A DNA stretch of 64,000 nucleotides from an uncultured Caulobacterales bacterium (GTDB taxonomy: Bacteria > Pseudomonadota > Alphaproteobacteria > Caulobacterales > Maricaulaceae). The notes beneath the pieces were generated by a model, which saw only the letters and a list, made by a program, of their open reading frames with translations, did not search any database and was not told where the DNA came from. Location: the NCBI GenBank assembly GCA_937928165.1, contig CALFVT010000007.1, positions 62,001-126,000 on the forward strand. Reading direction: 5' to 3'. The translations under genes were made by a program, and so were the position numbers. The first letter of the stretch is position 1. The number at the start of each line of letters is the position of its first letter. This document shows, one piece after another, positions 36,855 to 46,326 of the stretch.

Positions 36855-36930
36855 GGGCGGTTAGCTCAGCTGGTAGAGCATCTCGTTTACACCGAGAGGG
36901 TCAGCGGTTCGAACCCGTTACCGCCCACCA
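36855..36930 (+). tRNA. tRNA-Val (anticodon UAC)
   Basis: A 76-nt tRNA. Acceptor GGGCGGT (36855-36861) pairs with ACCGCCC (36920-36926), then A and an encoded CCA. The anticodon arm TCTCG-TTTACAC-CGAGA gives anticodon TAC; the T arm has GGTTCGAACCC. It lies between lon and folA. Confidence 0.98.
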
Positions 36931-37051
36931 TTTTCTTTTCAGAATATATCCCTTTTATTTGCGCTCTGCGCTGGCCGTTTAATGGCTCTGCGGCGTTAGC
37001 GCCTATATTGTCACTATACCTATGGGGCTTATCGGTGTAATCACAGATGTT

Positions 37052-37591
37052 ATGATAGCTACGCCGCATAAACTCTCTGGCCCTATATTTTCATTGATTG
37101 CAGCACGTTCGCGCAACGGCGTTATTGGTGTGGATGGGGATTTACCGTGGCGTCTACCGAGTGATCTTAAATTCTTTAAATCTGTAACATTAGGTAAGCC
37201 CGTTTTAATGGGGCGCGTTACATGGGAGAGCCTGCCGTTTCCGCTGCCAGGGCGGCCCAATCTCATTTTAACGCGCAATGAGAGTTACAAGGCGGATAAA
37301 GGCGAAGTCTTCACCAATCTTAAAGACTTCGTTGGACGCGGTTATGAGCTGGCGGGGCTATTGGGGGCGGATGAAATCATGCTGATTGGCGGCGCGAAGC
37401 TCTATGCGGCTTTGTTGCCCTTTTGTGACCGCTGTTATATCACCGAAGTTGACGTCATGATTGAAGGGGATGCGCATTTCCCGACTCTGTCAGACTTTGA
37501 CTGGAATTTAACACAAGAAACAGCGTTGAAACAAACGGCGAAAGATGAATATGCGGCAAGCGTAAAGATCTATGATCGCCGTAAATCCTAA
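37052..37591 (+). CDS. folA: Dihydrofolate reductase
   Basis: NADPH-dependent reduction of dihydrofolate, needed for thymidylate and purine synthesis. About 179 residues. Marks: FSLIAARSRNGVIGVDGDLPWRLPSDLKFFK with the W and acidic residue of the active site, GKPVLMGRVTWESLP (NADPH), and MLIGGAKLYAALLP. The start is uncertain: ATG 37052 and ATG 37022 are in frame and neither has a clear ribosome-binding site; the conserved core begins near 37082. In many alphaproteobacteria it neighbours hflK, as here. Confidence 0.95.
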   Translation: MIATPHKLSGPIFSLIAARSRNGVIGVDGDLPWRLPSDLKFFKSVTLGKPVLMGRVTWESLPFPLPGRPNLILTRNESYKADKGEVFTNLKDFVGRGYELAGLLGADEIMLIGGAKLYAALLPFCDRCYITEVDVMIEGDAHFPTLSDFDWNLTQETALKQTAKDEYAASVKIYDRRKS

Positions 37592-37619
37592 GTTCTGCCG
37601 GAATAAAATTTATTCGCAT

Positions 37620-37647
37620 CTTGGCCTTGATATAAGCGGCCTTTATG
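37620..37647 (+). promoter_or_regulatory. Possible heat-shock-type promoter of hflK
   Basis: CTTGGC (37620-37625), then 14 nt, then CCTTTATG (37640-37647) resembles the sigma32 pattern CTTG... CCCCAT-T. Predicted start of transcription is about 30 nt before the hflK ATG, which has its own GGAGG site. The match is partial and rests on one site. Confidence 0.3.
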
Positions 37648-37680
37648 ACCACATATTAAGCGCGCAATTCTGGAGGCATA

Positions 37681-38790
37681 ATGTCAGATAATAAAAGTCC
37701 ATGGGGGCAGGGCCCCAAAAATTCTGGGGGTAATAAAAGCCCGTGGGGTGATAAAGGCAAACCTGATCGGAGCCGTCCAAAACCGGGAGATAGCTCCCCT
37801 GATCTTGAGAATGTTATCCAAGGCTTTACCAAACGTGTTCGCAGCGGCGGCCCGCGCGGCGGCGGGGGCGGCGGTGGTGATAATCCATTTAACAAATTTG
37901 GCCCGCTTGGTATGTTTGTGGGTATCGGCGTTATTGCGATGATTTTGTCATCATTTTACACAGTGGACCAAACTGAAGAAGCGCTTGTACTACGTTTGGG
38001 TAAATACCAACGTACAGCAGCCCCGGGCCTTAATTTTAAATTCCCGTCTCCGATTGAATCAGTGATTAAGCGAGAAACCAAGGTCGTTAATAAGACAGAT
38101 ATTGGCGGAAATTCTCGTACTAGCCTCATGCTGACAGGTGATGAAAATATCGTTGATATTAACTTTACGGTTTTGTGGCGAATTTCTGATATTAAAAATT
38201 TTGTTTTTGAGGTCGATGAAACCCCCGTTGCCGTGCAGGCGGTGGCGGAGAGCGCGATGCGTGAAATTATCGGTAAAAATGAACTCGAAGAAATTATCAC
38301 AACAGGCCGTCTTGATATTACGCTTGCCGTGCGCAACCTTATGCAAGAAACGCTTGATGAGTATAATGCGGGCGTTGAAGTGGTTGAAGTCCAGCTACAA
38401 AAAGCAGACCCGCCGAGTGCCGTTGTCGAATCTTTCCGTGATGTTGTGAATGCGGCGCAAGATGCGGAAACCAAGGTTAATGAAGCGACTGCTGTTAAAA
38501 ATGATATCGTTCCGAGGGCCCGGGGTGAAGCGGCGCAAATCATTCAAAATGCCGAAGCCTATAAAGGCCGTGTTGTCGCCGAGGCAGAAGGTGAAGCGGA
38601 GCGGTTCAACTTGATTCTCGAAGAATATCTGGCGGCCCCGCGCGTAACACGGGAACGTATTTATCTGGAAACCATTGAAGATATTTATGAGAAGTCAGAT
38701 AAAATTATCCTTGATGAAAAGGCGGGATCAGGTGTTGTGCCTTATCTGCCCCTTGACCAACTTGGTAAAAAAGCTGCAGGAGGCCAATAA
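37681..38790 (+). CDS. hflK: FtsH protease regulator HflK
   Basis: A 369-residue SPFH-domain protein with a Gly/Pro/Ser-rich cytoplasmic N-terminus (about 1-68, with repeated KSPWG), one transmembrane helix (about 74-96) and a periplasmic SPFH/Band-7 domain plus coiled coil. TVDQTEEALVLRLGKYQRTAAPGLNF opens the domain. With HflC it forms a large cage around FtsH and modulates its proteolysis. The hflC ATG overlaps its stop by one base. Confidence 0.96.
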   Translation: MSDNKSPWGQGPKNSGGNKSPWGDKGKPDRSRPKPGDSSPDLENVIQGFTKRVRSGGPRGGGGGGGDNPFNKFGPLGMFVGIGVIAMILSSFYTVDQTEEALVLRLGKYQRTAAPGLNFKFPSPIESVIKRETKVVNKTDIGGNSRTSLMLTGDENIVDINFTVLWRISDIKNFVFEVDETPVAVQAVAESAMREIIGKNELEEIITTGRLDITLAVRNLMQETLDEYNAGVEVVEVQLQKADPPSAVVESFRDVVNAAQDAETKVNEATAVKNDIVPRARGEAAQIIQNAEAYKGRVVAEAEGEAERFNLILEEYLAAPRVTRERIYLETIEDIYEKSDKIILDEKAGSGVVPYLPLDQLGKKAAGGQ

Positions 38791-39689
38791 TGAAAAATAC
38801 GAATATTTTTGCGATTGTCCTTGCCGGTATCGTCATCATCATTGCTTTTAACTGTTTGCATACAGTGCGGGAATGGGAACAAGCCCTCGTCCTTGAATTT
38901 GGTCAAGCGAAGCGGGTAGAAAACGCATGGGGTCAAGAGGCTAAGGCTGGCCTTAAATTCAAAAAACCTTACGAGACTGTGGTGACGATTGATCGCCGCA
39001 ATCTTGAGATTGACCTAAAGCCTGTTGAGCTATTGGCGTCAGATCAAGAGCGTCTCGTTGTGGATGCTTTTGTCCGTTACCGCATATCTGATGCCACAAC
39101 ATTTTACGAAGCTTTGCAAAATGAGCTGGGCGCGCAGCAAAAGCTACAATCAATTATGGATTCGACCCTACGCGATGTTTTAGGCCGTGTCGATTCACCT
39201 GAAATCATCTCAGGCCGCCGCGCAGAATTAATGGCAGAGATTCAGCAAGTCGCCAATGCGGTTGCAAAGAACCAAACTTTAGGTGTCGAGATTATCGACG
39301 TGCGGATTAAACGGGCTGACCTTCCGCAAGAAAATGCGCAGCGTGTTTTCCAAAGAATGGTGACGCAGCGGGAACAAGAAGCTTCTGGTATTCGGGCGGA
39401 AGGCGCAGAGCGCGCGCAAGAAATTACGGCGACCGCAGAAAAAGAAGCGATTATCATTAAAGCCGAAGCGCAAAAGCGCGCCGAAATTATTCGCGGTGAA
39501 GGGGATAAGAAAACCAACCGCGTTTATGCAGAAGCCTATACAAAAGACCCGGAGTTCTTTGCCTTTTACCGCCGCATGGAAGCCTATAGAAAAGGCCTCA
39601 AAGAAGGTTCGACCTATGTGTTGTCACCGGATTCTGACTTCCTTGGCTATCTTGATAATCAGCAAGGACAACGCGGCCCTCGCCGCTAG
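38790..39689 (+). CDS. hflC: FtsH protease regulator HflC
   Basis: A 299-residue partner of HflK with an N-terminal membrane anchor (about 5-24) and SPFH domain (VREWEQALVLEFGQAKRV, then RRNLEIDLKPVELLASDQERLVVDAFVRYRI split by a loop). The long charged helix (ASGIRAEGAERAQEITATAE) builds the coiled-coil wall of the cage. Translationally coupled to hflK. The small DUF2065 gene and degP follow. Confidence 0.96.
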   Translation: MKNTNIFAIVLAGIVIIIAFNCLHTVREWEQALVLEFGQAKRVENAWGQEAKAGLKFKKPYETVVTIDRRNLEIDLKPVELLASDQERLVVDAFVRYRISDATTFYEALQNELGAQQKLQSIMDSTLRDVLGRVDSPEIISGRRAELMAEIQQVANAVAKNQTLGVEIIDVRIKRADLPQENAQRVFQRMVTQREQEASGIRAEGAERAQEITATAEKEAIIIKAEAQKRAEIIRGEGDKKTNRVYAEAYTKDPEFFAFYRRMEAYRKGLKEGSTYVLSPDSDFLGYLDNQQGQRGPRR

Positions 39690-39720
39690 GTGCGCCTGAG
39701 CCATTACGGAGTAAAAGATT

Positions 39721-39927
39721 GTGACCTTTAGCGCCGTATTCTTTATTGCCATTGGCGGGGCCTTCTTGGTTGAAGGGGCCGTTTGGGCTGTTTTCCCACG
39801 GCAAATTCGCCGCGCCTATGAAATGGTCTTTCGCGGGAGTGATAAAGAATTGCATGTCTTTGGCCTTGTCAATGTGGCTATTGGGGTTTCCATGATTGGG
39901 GCCGCGATTAAGTTTATGGCGGCTTAA
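39721..39927 (+). CDS. DUF2065 small membrane protein
   Basis: A 68-residue protein with two predicted transmembrane helices (about 2-19 and 48-66), starting at GTG 39721 with GGAG upstream. The AVFFIAIGGAFLVEGAVWAVFPRQIRRAYEM pattern (given in two parts by the G-x-x-F-x-x-E-G core) matches the DUF2065 family, which is regularly found beside hflKC. Function unknown; context suggests a role in FtsH-HflKC membrane quality control. Confidence 0.85.
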   Translation: MTFSAVFFIAIGGAFLVEGAVWAVFPRQIRRAYEMVFRGSDKELHVFGLVNVAIGVSMIGAAIKFMAA

Positions 39928-40023
39928 ACCTTTTATGGTTTAAGATGGGACATGACATAGGTTTAAGCGGCTCTGACGGTAATGTGAGCTTGGTTTTAAG
40001 TAAAACTCTGATAGAGAAAAATT

Positions 40024-41469
40024 ATGATATCTTTACACCGTTTATCCATAGCGCTTCTCCTGTCATCTAGTTTTGCAATTTCGGCACCGTCATGGGCCGC
40101 TCCCGCTGATAGCGTGCAAGTGCCTCAGCGCGGCGTGCCGGACGGGTTTTCAGAACTCGCTGCTCGCCTTAGTCCATCAGTTGTCAATATTTCTACGGCA
40201 CAGACGATTGAGCTGAAAGACGCTGTTGATAAATTTCCAGAAGGTTCCCCGCTTGAGCGCTTTAATGACTTTTTTGGCGGACGCCGTTCCGAAGGAGAGC
40301 GGGTATCCAAATCTCTGGGCTCAGGCTTTGTGATTGACGGCGGCCACATTGTGACCAACCATCATGTGATTGAAGGTTCTGATTATATTGAAGTGGCTTT
40401 TCCAAACGGCGAAACTTTTGAAGCAACTTTAATCGGAACCGATCCGTCGACTGATATTGCTGTGCTTAAATTTGATGCCCCTGATACGATTCCTAGTGTT
40501 AAATTCGGCGATTCTGATGCCTCTGATGTGGGGGATTGGGTGATGGCCATTGGTAATCCTTTTGGTTATGGCGGCACTGTCACGGCGGGGATTATCTCTG
40601 CGCGTAACCGAAACATCAACCAAGGCTCTTATGATGATTTCATCCAAACGGATGTGGCGATTAATAAGGGGAATTCTGGCGGGCCGCTATTTAATATGGC
40701 TGGTGATGTTATCGGCGTGAATACGGCGATTATTTCCCCGACTGGCGGCAGTGTAGGGATTAGCTTTTCTGTCTCTGCTGATCTAGCTTCGGGTGTTGTC
40801 GATCAATTAATTGAATATGGCGAAACACGCCGCAGCCGCCTTGGAGTACGGGTTAGCCCGCAAAAACTCTCCGCAGAACTCGCAGAAAGTTACGGGCTAG
40901 AGACGCCGATGGGCGCAATCGTCAGCGGCGTTGTGGATGATACACCGGCAAAAAAGGCGGGGCTAAAACGCGGCGATCTTATCATAGCGATTGACGGGGA
41001 CGATATTATTGAGCCCAAATCTATTTTCCGCATGATTGCCGAAAAAGAAATTGGGAATGATGTTAAAATTGATATTATCAGAAAGCGAAAACGTAAAACG
41101 CTTACCGCAACAGTCGACCGTCTTGAAGAAAAACATAATATTGAAAAGCGCGAAGCCGAAGAAAAAGTCGAAAATGCGGCAGATCGTGAAGTCAATGGTA
41201 TTTCTATCGAAGGTCTGTCCGATGAGGTTCGCGAACAATACCGGATTAAATCCGAAGTTAAAGGCGTGCGTATCACCAAGGTTAATAAGCGCAGCCCAGC
41301 TTATGGGAAGCTACAAGCGGGCGATATTATTCAAGAAGTTGATTTTGAAGCGGTTGAAGATACGAAACAGCTTGAGGCGATTATAGCTGCGTCGAATGAT
41401 TCCGGCCGCGCAGCCATGGTGCAGGTTCTACGCCGCGGAAATTACTTGTTTTACGGCATTCGATTTTAG
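40024..41469 (+). CDS. degP: Do/DegP-type periplasmic serine protease
   Basis: A 481-residue trypsin-like protease-chaperone. Signal peptide about 1-26 (ends WAA). Catalytic triad His114 (TNHHVI), Asp144 (STDIAVLK) and Ser218 (GNSGGPLF). Two PDZ domains follow (about 280-365 and 395-475). The linker between the PDZ domains carries an unusually charged stretch (EEKHNIEKREAEEKVENA). The last codons overlap the stop of the convergent serB in the bases TTAG. Located after hflKC, it completes an envelope quality-control run. Confidence 0.95.
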   Translation: MISLHRLSIALLLSSSFAISAPSWAAPADSVQVPQRGVPDGFSELAARLSPSVVNISTAQTIELKDAVDKFPEGSPLERFNDFFGGRRSEGERVSKSLGSGFVIDGGHIVTNHHVIEGSDYIEVAFPNGETFEATLIGTDPSTDIAVLKFDAPDTIPSVKFGDSDASDVGDWVMAIGNPFGYGGTVTAGIISARNRNINQGSYDDFIQTDVAINKGNSGGPLFNMAGDVIGVNTAIISPTGGSVGISFSVSADLASGVVDQLIEYGETRRSRLGVRVSPQKLSAELAESYGLETPMGAIVSGVVDDTPAKKAGLKRGDLIIAIDGDDIIEPKSIFRMIAEKEIGNDVKIDIIRKRKRKTLTATVDRLEEKHNIEKREAEEKVENAADREVNGISIEGLSDEVREQYRIKSEVKGVRITKVNKRSPAYGKLQAGDIIQEVDFEAVEDTKQLEAIIAASNDSGRAAMVQVLRRGNYLFYGIRF

Positions 41470-42356
41470 CGAACGGCAAATTCACTGTCTTCATAGCCTT
41501 GAAAATATAGCGCGCTTGTTAGGTCGGTATATCTGATTTGGCAATGGGCCGCTTCGGCCACGGCAGGCTTGGCGTAATAAGCAATGCCAAGGCCTGCGGC
41601 TTGTATCATGGCCAAATCATTAGCGCCGTCTCCGATTGCCAGGGCATTTTGCGCCCCGCCCAGAGATGCCGCGTAGTCTTCCAGTCTTTGGCGTTTCGCA
41701 TCCCGTCCTAAAATCGGACGTCCGACCTCTCCCGTGAGTTCTGCGCCGTTATCAATCAAGCAGTTGGCATGGTGATGCTCAAAGCCTGCGGCTTTAGCGA
41801 CGCGCTCGGTGAAGAATGTAAACCCGCCCGACACAATAACGGTTTTTGCGCCATTATTATGCATTGTTTGGGCTAAAGTCTTTGCGCCTGTGTTTAAAAT
41901 AATACGTTCATTAAAACAGTTTTGGAGCACATTAAGGGAGAGGCCTTTCAACAGGTTGACCCGTTCTTTAAGGGCGCCGTCAAAGTCAATTTCACCGCGC
42001 ATAGCCCGCTCTGTAATGGCGCTGACCCGGTCTTTAACGCTGGCGTAATCCGCAAGTTCGTCAATACATTCTTGGCCGATGAGGGTGGAGTCCATATCGC
42101 AAATCAGAAGAGATTTTTTCCGCTCCTTTAAAGGCTGGAGGCAGAAGTCGGCCTGAATATGTGCGGTTTTTAAGACAGTGTCTATTATGCCTTTAAGCGC
42201 TTCATGTTTTTCGGTGCTTATGTAACATTCAAAAGCCTTATGTGGGGATAAGACTTGAGCGGTTTCAAGACCAAGCCGCTTTATGATGTTATCACATTGC
42301 GTTTTGTCGGCTTTGGGCAGGACAAATGTAAGGCTGTGGGTTATAGGGGCAGGCAT
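41466..42356 (-). CDS. serB: Phosphoserine phosphatase
   Basis: Last step of serine synthesis. About 296 residues from ATG 42356 (MPAPITHSLTFVLPKADK). An N-terminal ACT-like region precedes the HAD phosphatase domain: DMDSTLIGQECIDELA (nucleophile Asp and acid Asp near residue 87-89), SGGFTFFT, and the GDGANDLAMIQAAGLGIAY motif with the metal-binding Asp. An in-frame extension to 42467 would overlap miaA head-on and is rejected. The 19-nt gap to miaA is conserved in alphaproteobacteria in arrangement. Confidence 0.95.
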   Translation of the reverse strand: MPAPITHSLTFVLPKADKTQCDNIIKRLGLETAQVLSPHKAFECYISTEKHEALKGIIDTVLKTAHIQADFCLQPLKERKKSLLICDMDSTLIGQECIDELADYASVKDRVSAITERAMRGEIDFDGALKERVNLLKGLSLNVLQNCFNERIILNTGAKTLAQTMHNNGAKTVIVSGGFTFFTERVAKAAGFEHHHANCLIDNGAELTGEVGRPILGRDAKRQRLEDYAASLGGAQNALAIGDGANDLAMIQAAGLGIAYYAKPAVAEAAHCQIRYTDLTSALYFQGYEDSEFAVR

Positions 42357-42375
42357 AATATTCGGGATAACCTTT

Positions 42376-43278
42376 ATGAAACCAGTCGTCATGATAGCAG
42401 GGCCAACGGCAAGTGGTAAATCCGCTTTGGCCACACGTCTTGCGAAGGCGCTGAATGGAGAGGTCATAAATGCCGACTCTATGCAAGTCTATAAAGATTT
42501 ACGGATTATTTCAGCCCGCCCGACCGCCGATGAGATGGAAGACATTCCGCACCATCTCTTCGGGCATATAGATGGCAGCCTGCGTTATTCCGTTGGGGCG
42601 TGGGTCAGGGAGGCTGTGCCGGTTATCCTAGACTGCCTCGCGCGGGGTAAACTCCCTATATGTGTGGGCGGCACAGGTTTATATTTTAAAGCTCTGACGG
42701 ACGGGCTTGCGGATATTCCTGATGTTCCAGAGTTGGTGATGGACGGTCTTAAACACCGCCTTAAAACACAGGGTTATGATATATTGGCTGCAAAGGCGGC
42801 AAAGATTGACCCCATAGCGGCGCAGCGTTTATTAGGACGAGACCCGCAGCGGCTCTTACGGATATTAAGTGTATATGAACATTCAGGACAAACTCTAAGC
42901 TTTTGGCAAAGTCAAACGCGCCCTGTGATTCCAAATGGCTATTGGAAAGGGCTTATGCTCGTCCCGCCGCGTGATGTGCTGTACGGGCGTATTAATGCGC
43001 GGTTTCTTGAAATGGTCGATAACGGCGGGTCAAAAGAGGTGAAGCGCCTTATAGAGCGTAACTTAATGCGCGACTTACCGGTGATGAAAGCCATTGGTGT
43101 GCAGCAATATTTAAGTGAAGACGAATCAAATTGGATTGAAATTTGCCAGAGAGATACGCGCCGCTTTGCTAAACGTCAAAAGACATATTTTCGTAAATAC
43201 GCCCATAATTGGGCATGGAAATGCCGTGAACAGGTTAATAATATCTCTGAAGTGGTGAATTATATCAATTTTGATTGA
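42376..43278 (+). CDS. miaA: tRNA dimethylallyltransferase
   Basis: Adds the dimethylallyl group to A37 of tRNAs reading codons that begin with U, including the tRNA-Leu(UAA) found in this window. 300 residues starting MKPVVMIAGPTASGKS (P-loop). INADSMQVYKDLRIISARPT, VGGTGLYFKALTDG and the C-terminal RRFAKRQKTYFRK are family hallmarks. Start-to-start distance with serB is 19 nt. Its stop codon overlaps the -35 box of a predicted small RNA promoter. Confidence 0.96.
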   Translation: MKPVVMIAGPTASGKSALATRLAKALNGEVINADSMQVYKDLRIISARPTADEMEDIPHHLFGHIDGSLRYSVGAWVREAVPVILDCLARGKLPICVGGTGLYFKALTDGLADIPDVPELVMDGLKHRLKTQGYDILAAKAAKIDPIAAQRLLGRDPQRLLRILSVYEHSGQTLSFWQSQTRPVIPNGYWKGLMLVPPRDVLYGRINARFLEMVDNGGSKEVKRLIERNLMRDLPVMKAIGVQQYLSEDESNWIEICQRDTRRFAKRQKTYFRKYAHNWAWKCREQVNNISEVVNYINFD

Positions 43279-43303
43279 CAATTCACGAAACCGTGAGTAT
43301 GAC
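43275..43303 (+). promoter_or_regulatory. Near-consensus promoter at end of miaA
   Basis: TTGACA (43275-43280, overlapping the miaA TGA stop) and TATGAC (43298-43303) are separated by exactly 17 nt. A TCACG-AAAC-CGTGA hairpin sits in the spacer. The predicted start of transcription is near 43310, at the first base of a hairpin. Confidence 0.6.
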
Positions 43304-43309
43304 TTGATA

Positions 43310-43387
43310 GCTTTCTAGCGAAAGCAGTCATGCGCAAACTTACCGTATTGGTACGGCGTCCTTAATTTAAGGACGTCTTTTTCTTTG
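43310..43387 (+). ncRNA. Candidate small RNA or orphan leader after miaA
   Basis: About 75 nt between a near-consensus promoter and an intrinsic terminator. Three hairpins occur in order: GCTTTC-TAGC-GAAAGC (43310-43325), CCGTA-TTGG-TACGG (43343-43356) and the terminator stem. It also holds an 11-codon frame at 43330-43365 (M-R-K-L-T-V-L-V-R-R-P) rich in Leu/Val codons, which resembles a branched-chain amino acid leader peptide. In many alphaproteobacteria ilvB follows miaA, but here a VTT-domain gene does. No member of a known RNA family was recognised. Confidence 0.5.
43357..43387 (+). terminator. Intrinsic terminator of small transcript
   Basis: CGTCCTTAA (43357-43365) and TTAAGGACG (43367-43375) form a perfect stem (in practice 7 bp with a 5-nt loop), followed by TCTTTTTCTTT. 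It lies about 80 nt after the miaA stop and 100 nt before the next gene. Confidence 0.8.
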
Positions 43388-43490
43388 CCGTATATGTAGT
43401 TTTTGGCTGTTTTTTTACAGCTCTGCTGCTTTATCTATTTGGGGCGGCATAACTGCGTGATACAGACGTGGCCAAACGAGATAGCAAGCC

Positions 43491-44183
43491 ATGCCCTTTG
43501 ATAAACAAAACCGATCTAAAAATAGGAAAGCGGCGCTGTTGAGTCTTATGCCGTTTATTTTTTTATTGGCGGTTCTCCTAATGCTGCGCGAGGCGTTTAA
43601 CCTACCCGTATCTGAGTTTGATTTATGGTTTGAAGCTTTCCGCCAGTCCAAATTTGCCGTTCCTATAATTATCGCGAGTTTCATTGCTGGGTCTTTTTTG
43701 GGCTTACCGCAATGGGCTTTATTTGCTGGAGTTATTGCTGTTTTTGGCCCTGTAATAGGCGGGCTCTTGTGTTGGGTCTCTACGATAATTTCCGGTAGTA
43801 TAAACTTTATTTTTGGCCGTTGGTTCGGACAAAAACAACTTGATAAGGCTTTGAACACCGGTGGACGGGCCGCGCAATTTGTAGAGCGAGTTCGCGACAA
43901 CGGCTTTCTCGCAAGCTTCGCTGTGCGCTTTGTGCCGACAGGACCATTCGTCATTGTTAATGCTCTGGCCGGCGCGTCTGGTCTTGAATATGGGCCGTTT
44001 ATTGCCGGGACGGGCTTAGGAATAATCCCAAAAATTCTTATTGTCGCGCTTTTGGCGCAAGGCCTTGTAAATGAAGAAGATCGTCTTGGGGCGACTTTGT
44101 TTTTCATCGGTCTAGCTTGTTTTATTGCTATTTTAATTTGGGTTGTTCGGCGGAAGTTAGGGCAAAGGCGAATTGATCCCTGA
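43491..44183 (+). CDS. TVP38/TMEM64 (VTT domain) membrane protein
   Basis: A 230-residue protein with about six membrane segments and a VTT domain: SFIAGSFLGLPQWALFAGVIAVFGPVIGG, the FGRWFGQKQLDKALN helix and FAVRFVPTGPFVIVNALAGASG with the family's R-F-x-P motif. Related to TVP38 and distantly to the DedA protein at 29508. These proteins are linked to lipid scrambling, but the substrate here is unknown. It lies downstream of the small-RNA candidate, so read-through could place it under that leader. Confidence 0.82.
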   Translation: MPFDKQNRSKNRKAALLSLMPFIFLLAVLLMLREAFNLPVSEFDLWFEAFRQSKFAVPIIIASFIAGSFLGLPQWALFAGVIAVFGPVIGGLLCWVSTIISGSINFIFGRWFGQKQLDKALNTGGRAAQFVERVRDNGFLASFAVRFVPTGPFVIVNALAGASGLEYGPFIAGTGLGIIPKILIVALLAQGLVNEEDRLGATLFFIGLACFIAILIWVVRRKLGQRRIDP

Positions 44184-44198
44184 GTGAATAAAAATTAA

Positions 44199-44227
44199 TT
44201 GATAAAACAGCCTGAAATGGCAGTAAT
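44199..44227 (+). promoter_or_regulatory. Probable mreB promoter
   Basis: TTGATA (44199-44204) and AGTAAT (44222-44227) are spaced 17 nt. Transcription would begin near 44234, just before the first complementary segment of the folded leader. The site lies 16 nt past the preceding gene. Confidence 0.45.
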
Positions 44228-44235
44228 TTTGCTCT

Positions 44236-45416
<1,181 letters not shown>

Positions 45417-45423
45417 GTGATGA

Positions 45424-46326
45424 ATGGCACGAACTCATCATAAACGAACAGAACGCTTAGCGCGGCGCCGTTTATTTACGCGCCTGCTTATATTAAGCTT
45501 TATTTTTATCTCTATTGGTTTGGTGTTTATAAGCCGTACGTCTAATGACAGATTTGCCCCATTGCGTAGCGGCGTTGAAGATAGCGCAGGCCGTATGATA
45601 TCTGCGGTTAGTTTCCCGCTACGGAAGATTAAAGACTTCGGTGTGGGGGTTGAAAATTTACGTCTTGCTAAACAACAAAACGACGCCTTACGAAGTGAAA
45701 ATGTTGAGTTAAAACAATATAAATTTCGTCATAGAGCTTTGCAGGCTAAATTGGAGCGTCTTGAGGGAGTTCTCAGCGTAACCAATGGACTTGATATACC
45801 GCAGGATCGGGTTGCGGTTAGGCTTATATCAGAAACTCGCGGCCCTTTTGTTTATTCCGTTTTGATAAATGCGGGACGTAAAGCGGGTATGCAGATTGGT
45901 TACCCTGTAATGTCCGATGACGCCATGATTGGCCATATCATCCGCGTGGGTGAACGCTCTTCTCGGGTTCTGCTTTTGCAAGATTTAAATAGCCGGGTGA
46001 GTGTAATGTCACAAGAGAGCGATGCGCGGGCTATTTTAATTGGTAAGAATGATGAACCGCCCGAACTTGCATTTTTTGATGATCTATCAGACTGGAAAGA
46101 TAATGACCTTATTGTTACTTCCGGTGACGATGGTATTCTACCTCAAGGATTGCCTATTGGCCGTGTTCGTAGTGATAATATAGCGCCGCGTGTTTTACTC
46201 GTACCGAAAAAGCCCCATGATTGGGCCTGGGTTTATCCATTCATGGCGGTGCAAACACCTGAACAAGACCCGGCCTTAAGTAATGAAGATGGCAGTTTAG
46301 TTAAAGAAACGGGAAAGGAGCGATGA
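45424..46326 (+). CDS. mreC: Rod shape-determining protein MreC
   Basis: A 300-residue bitopic protein: basic cytoplasmic N-terminus (RTERLARRRLFTR), one transmembrane helix (about 20-40), a periplasmic coiled coil (about 75-115) and two beta-barrel domains (about 120-275, for example GPFVYSVLINAGRKAGMQIGYPV split by a turn). It links MreB, MreD, PBP2 and RodA. Starts 7 nt after mreB and overlaps mreD by four bases (ATGA). Confidence 0.95.
   Translation: MARTHHKRTERLARRRLFTRLLILSFIFISIGLVFISRTSNDRFAPLRSGVEDSAGRMISAVSFPLRKIKDFGVGVENLRLAKQQNDALRSENVELKQYKFRHRALQAKLERLEGVLSVTNGLDIPQDRVAVRLISETRGPFVYSVLINAGRKAGMQIGYPVMSDDAMIGHIIRVGERSSRVLLLQDLNSRVSVMSQESDARAILIGKNDEPPELAFFDDLSDWKDNDLIVTSGDDGILPQGLPIGRVRSDNIAPRVLLVPKKPHDWAWVYPFMAVQTPEQDPALSNEDGSLVKETGKER

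Noticed and set aside
36887-37069. Minus-strand frame ending GGNGFEPLTLSV
   Set aside because: This is the well-known false translation of the tRNA-Val T arm and 3' end; it overlaps the tRNA and has no support as a gene.
37956-38543. 195-codon minus-strand frame inside hflK
   Set aside because: Ser/Thr-rich shadow of the SPFH coding region; no family resemblance.
43415-44107. 230-codon minus-strand frame opposite the VTT-domain gene
   Set aside because: Composition is Lys/Pro/Thr/Arg-rich without any family pattern, while the plus strand has a recognised membrane protein.
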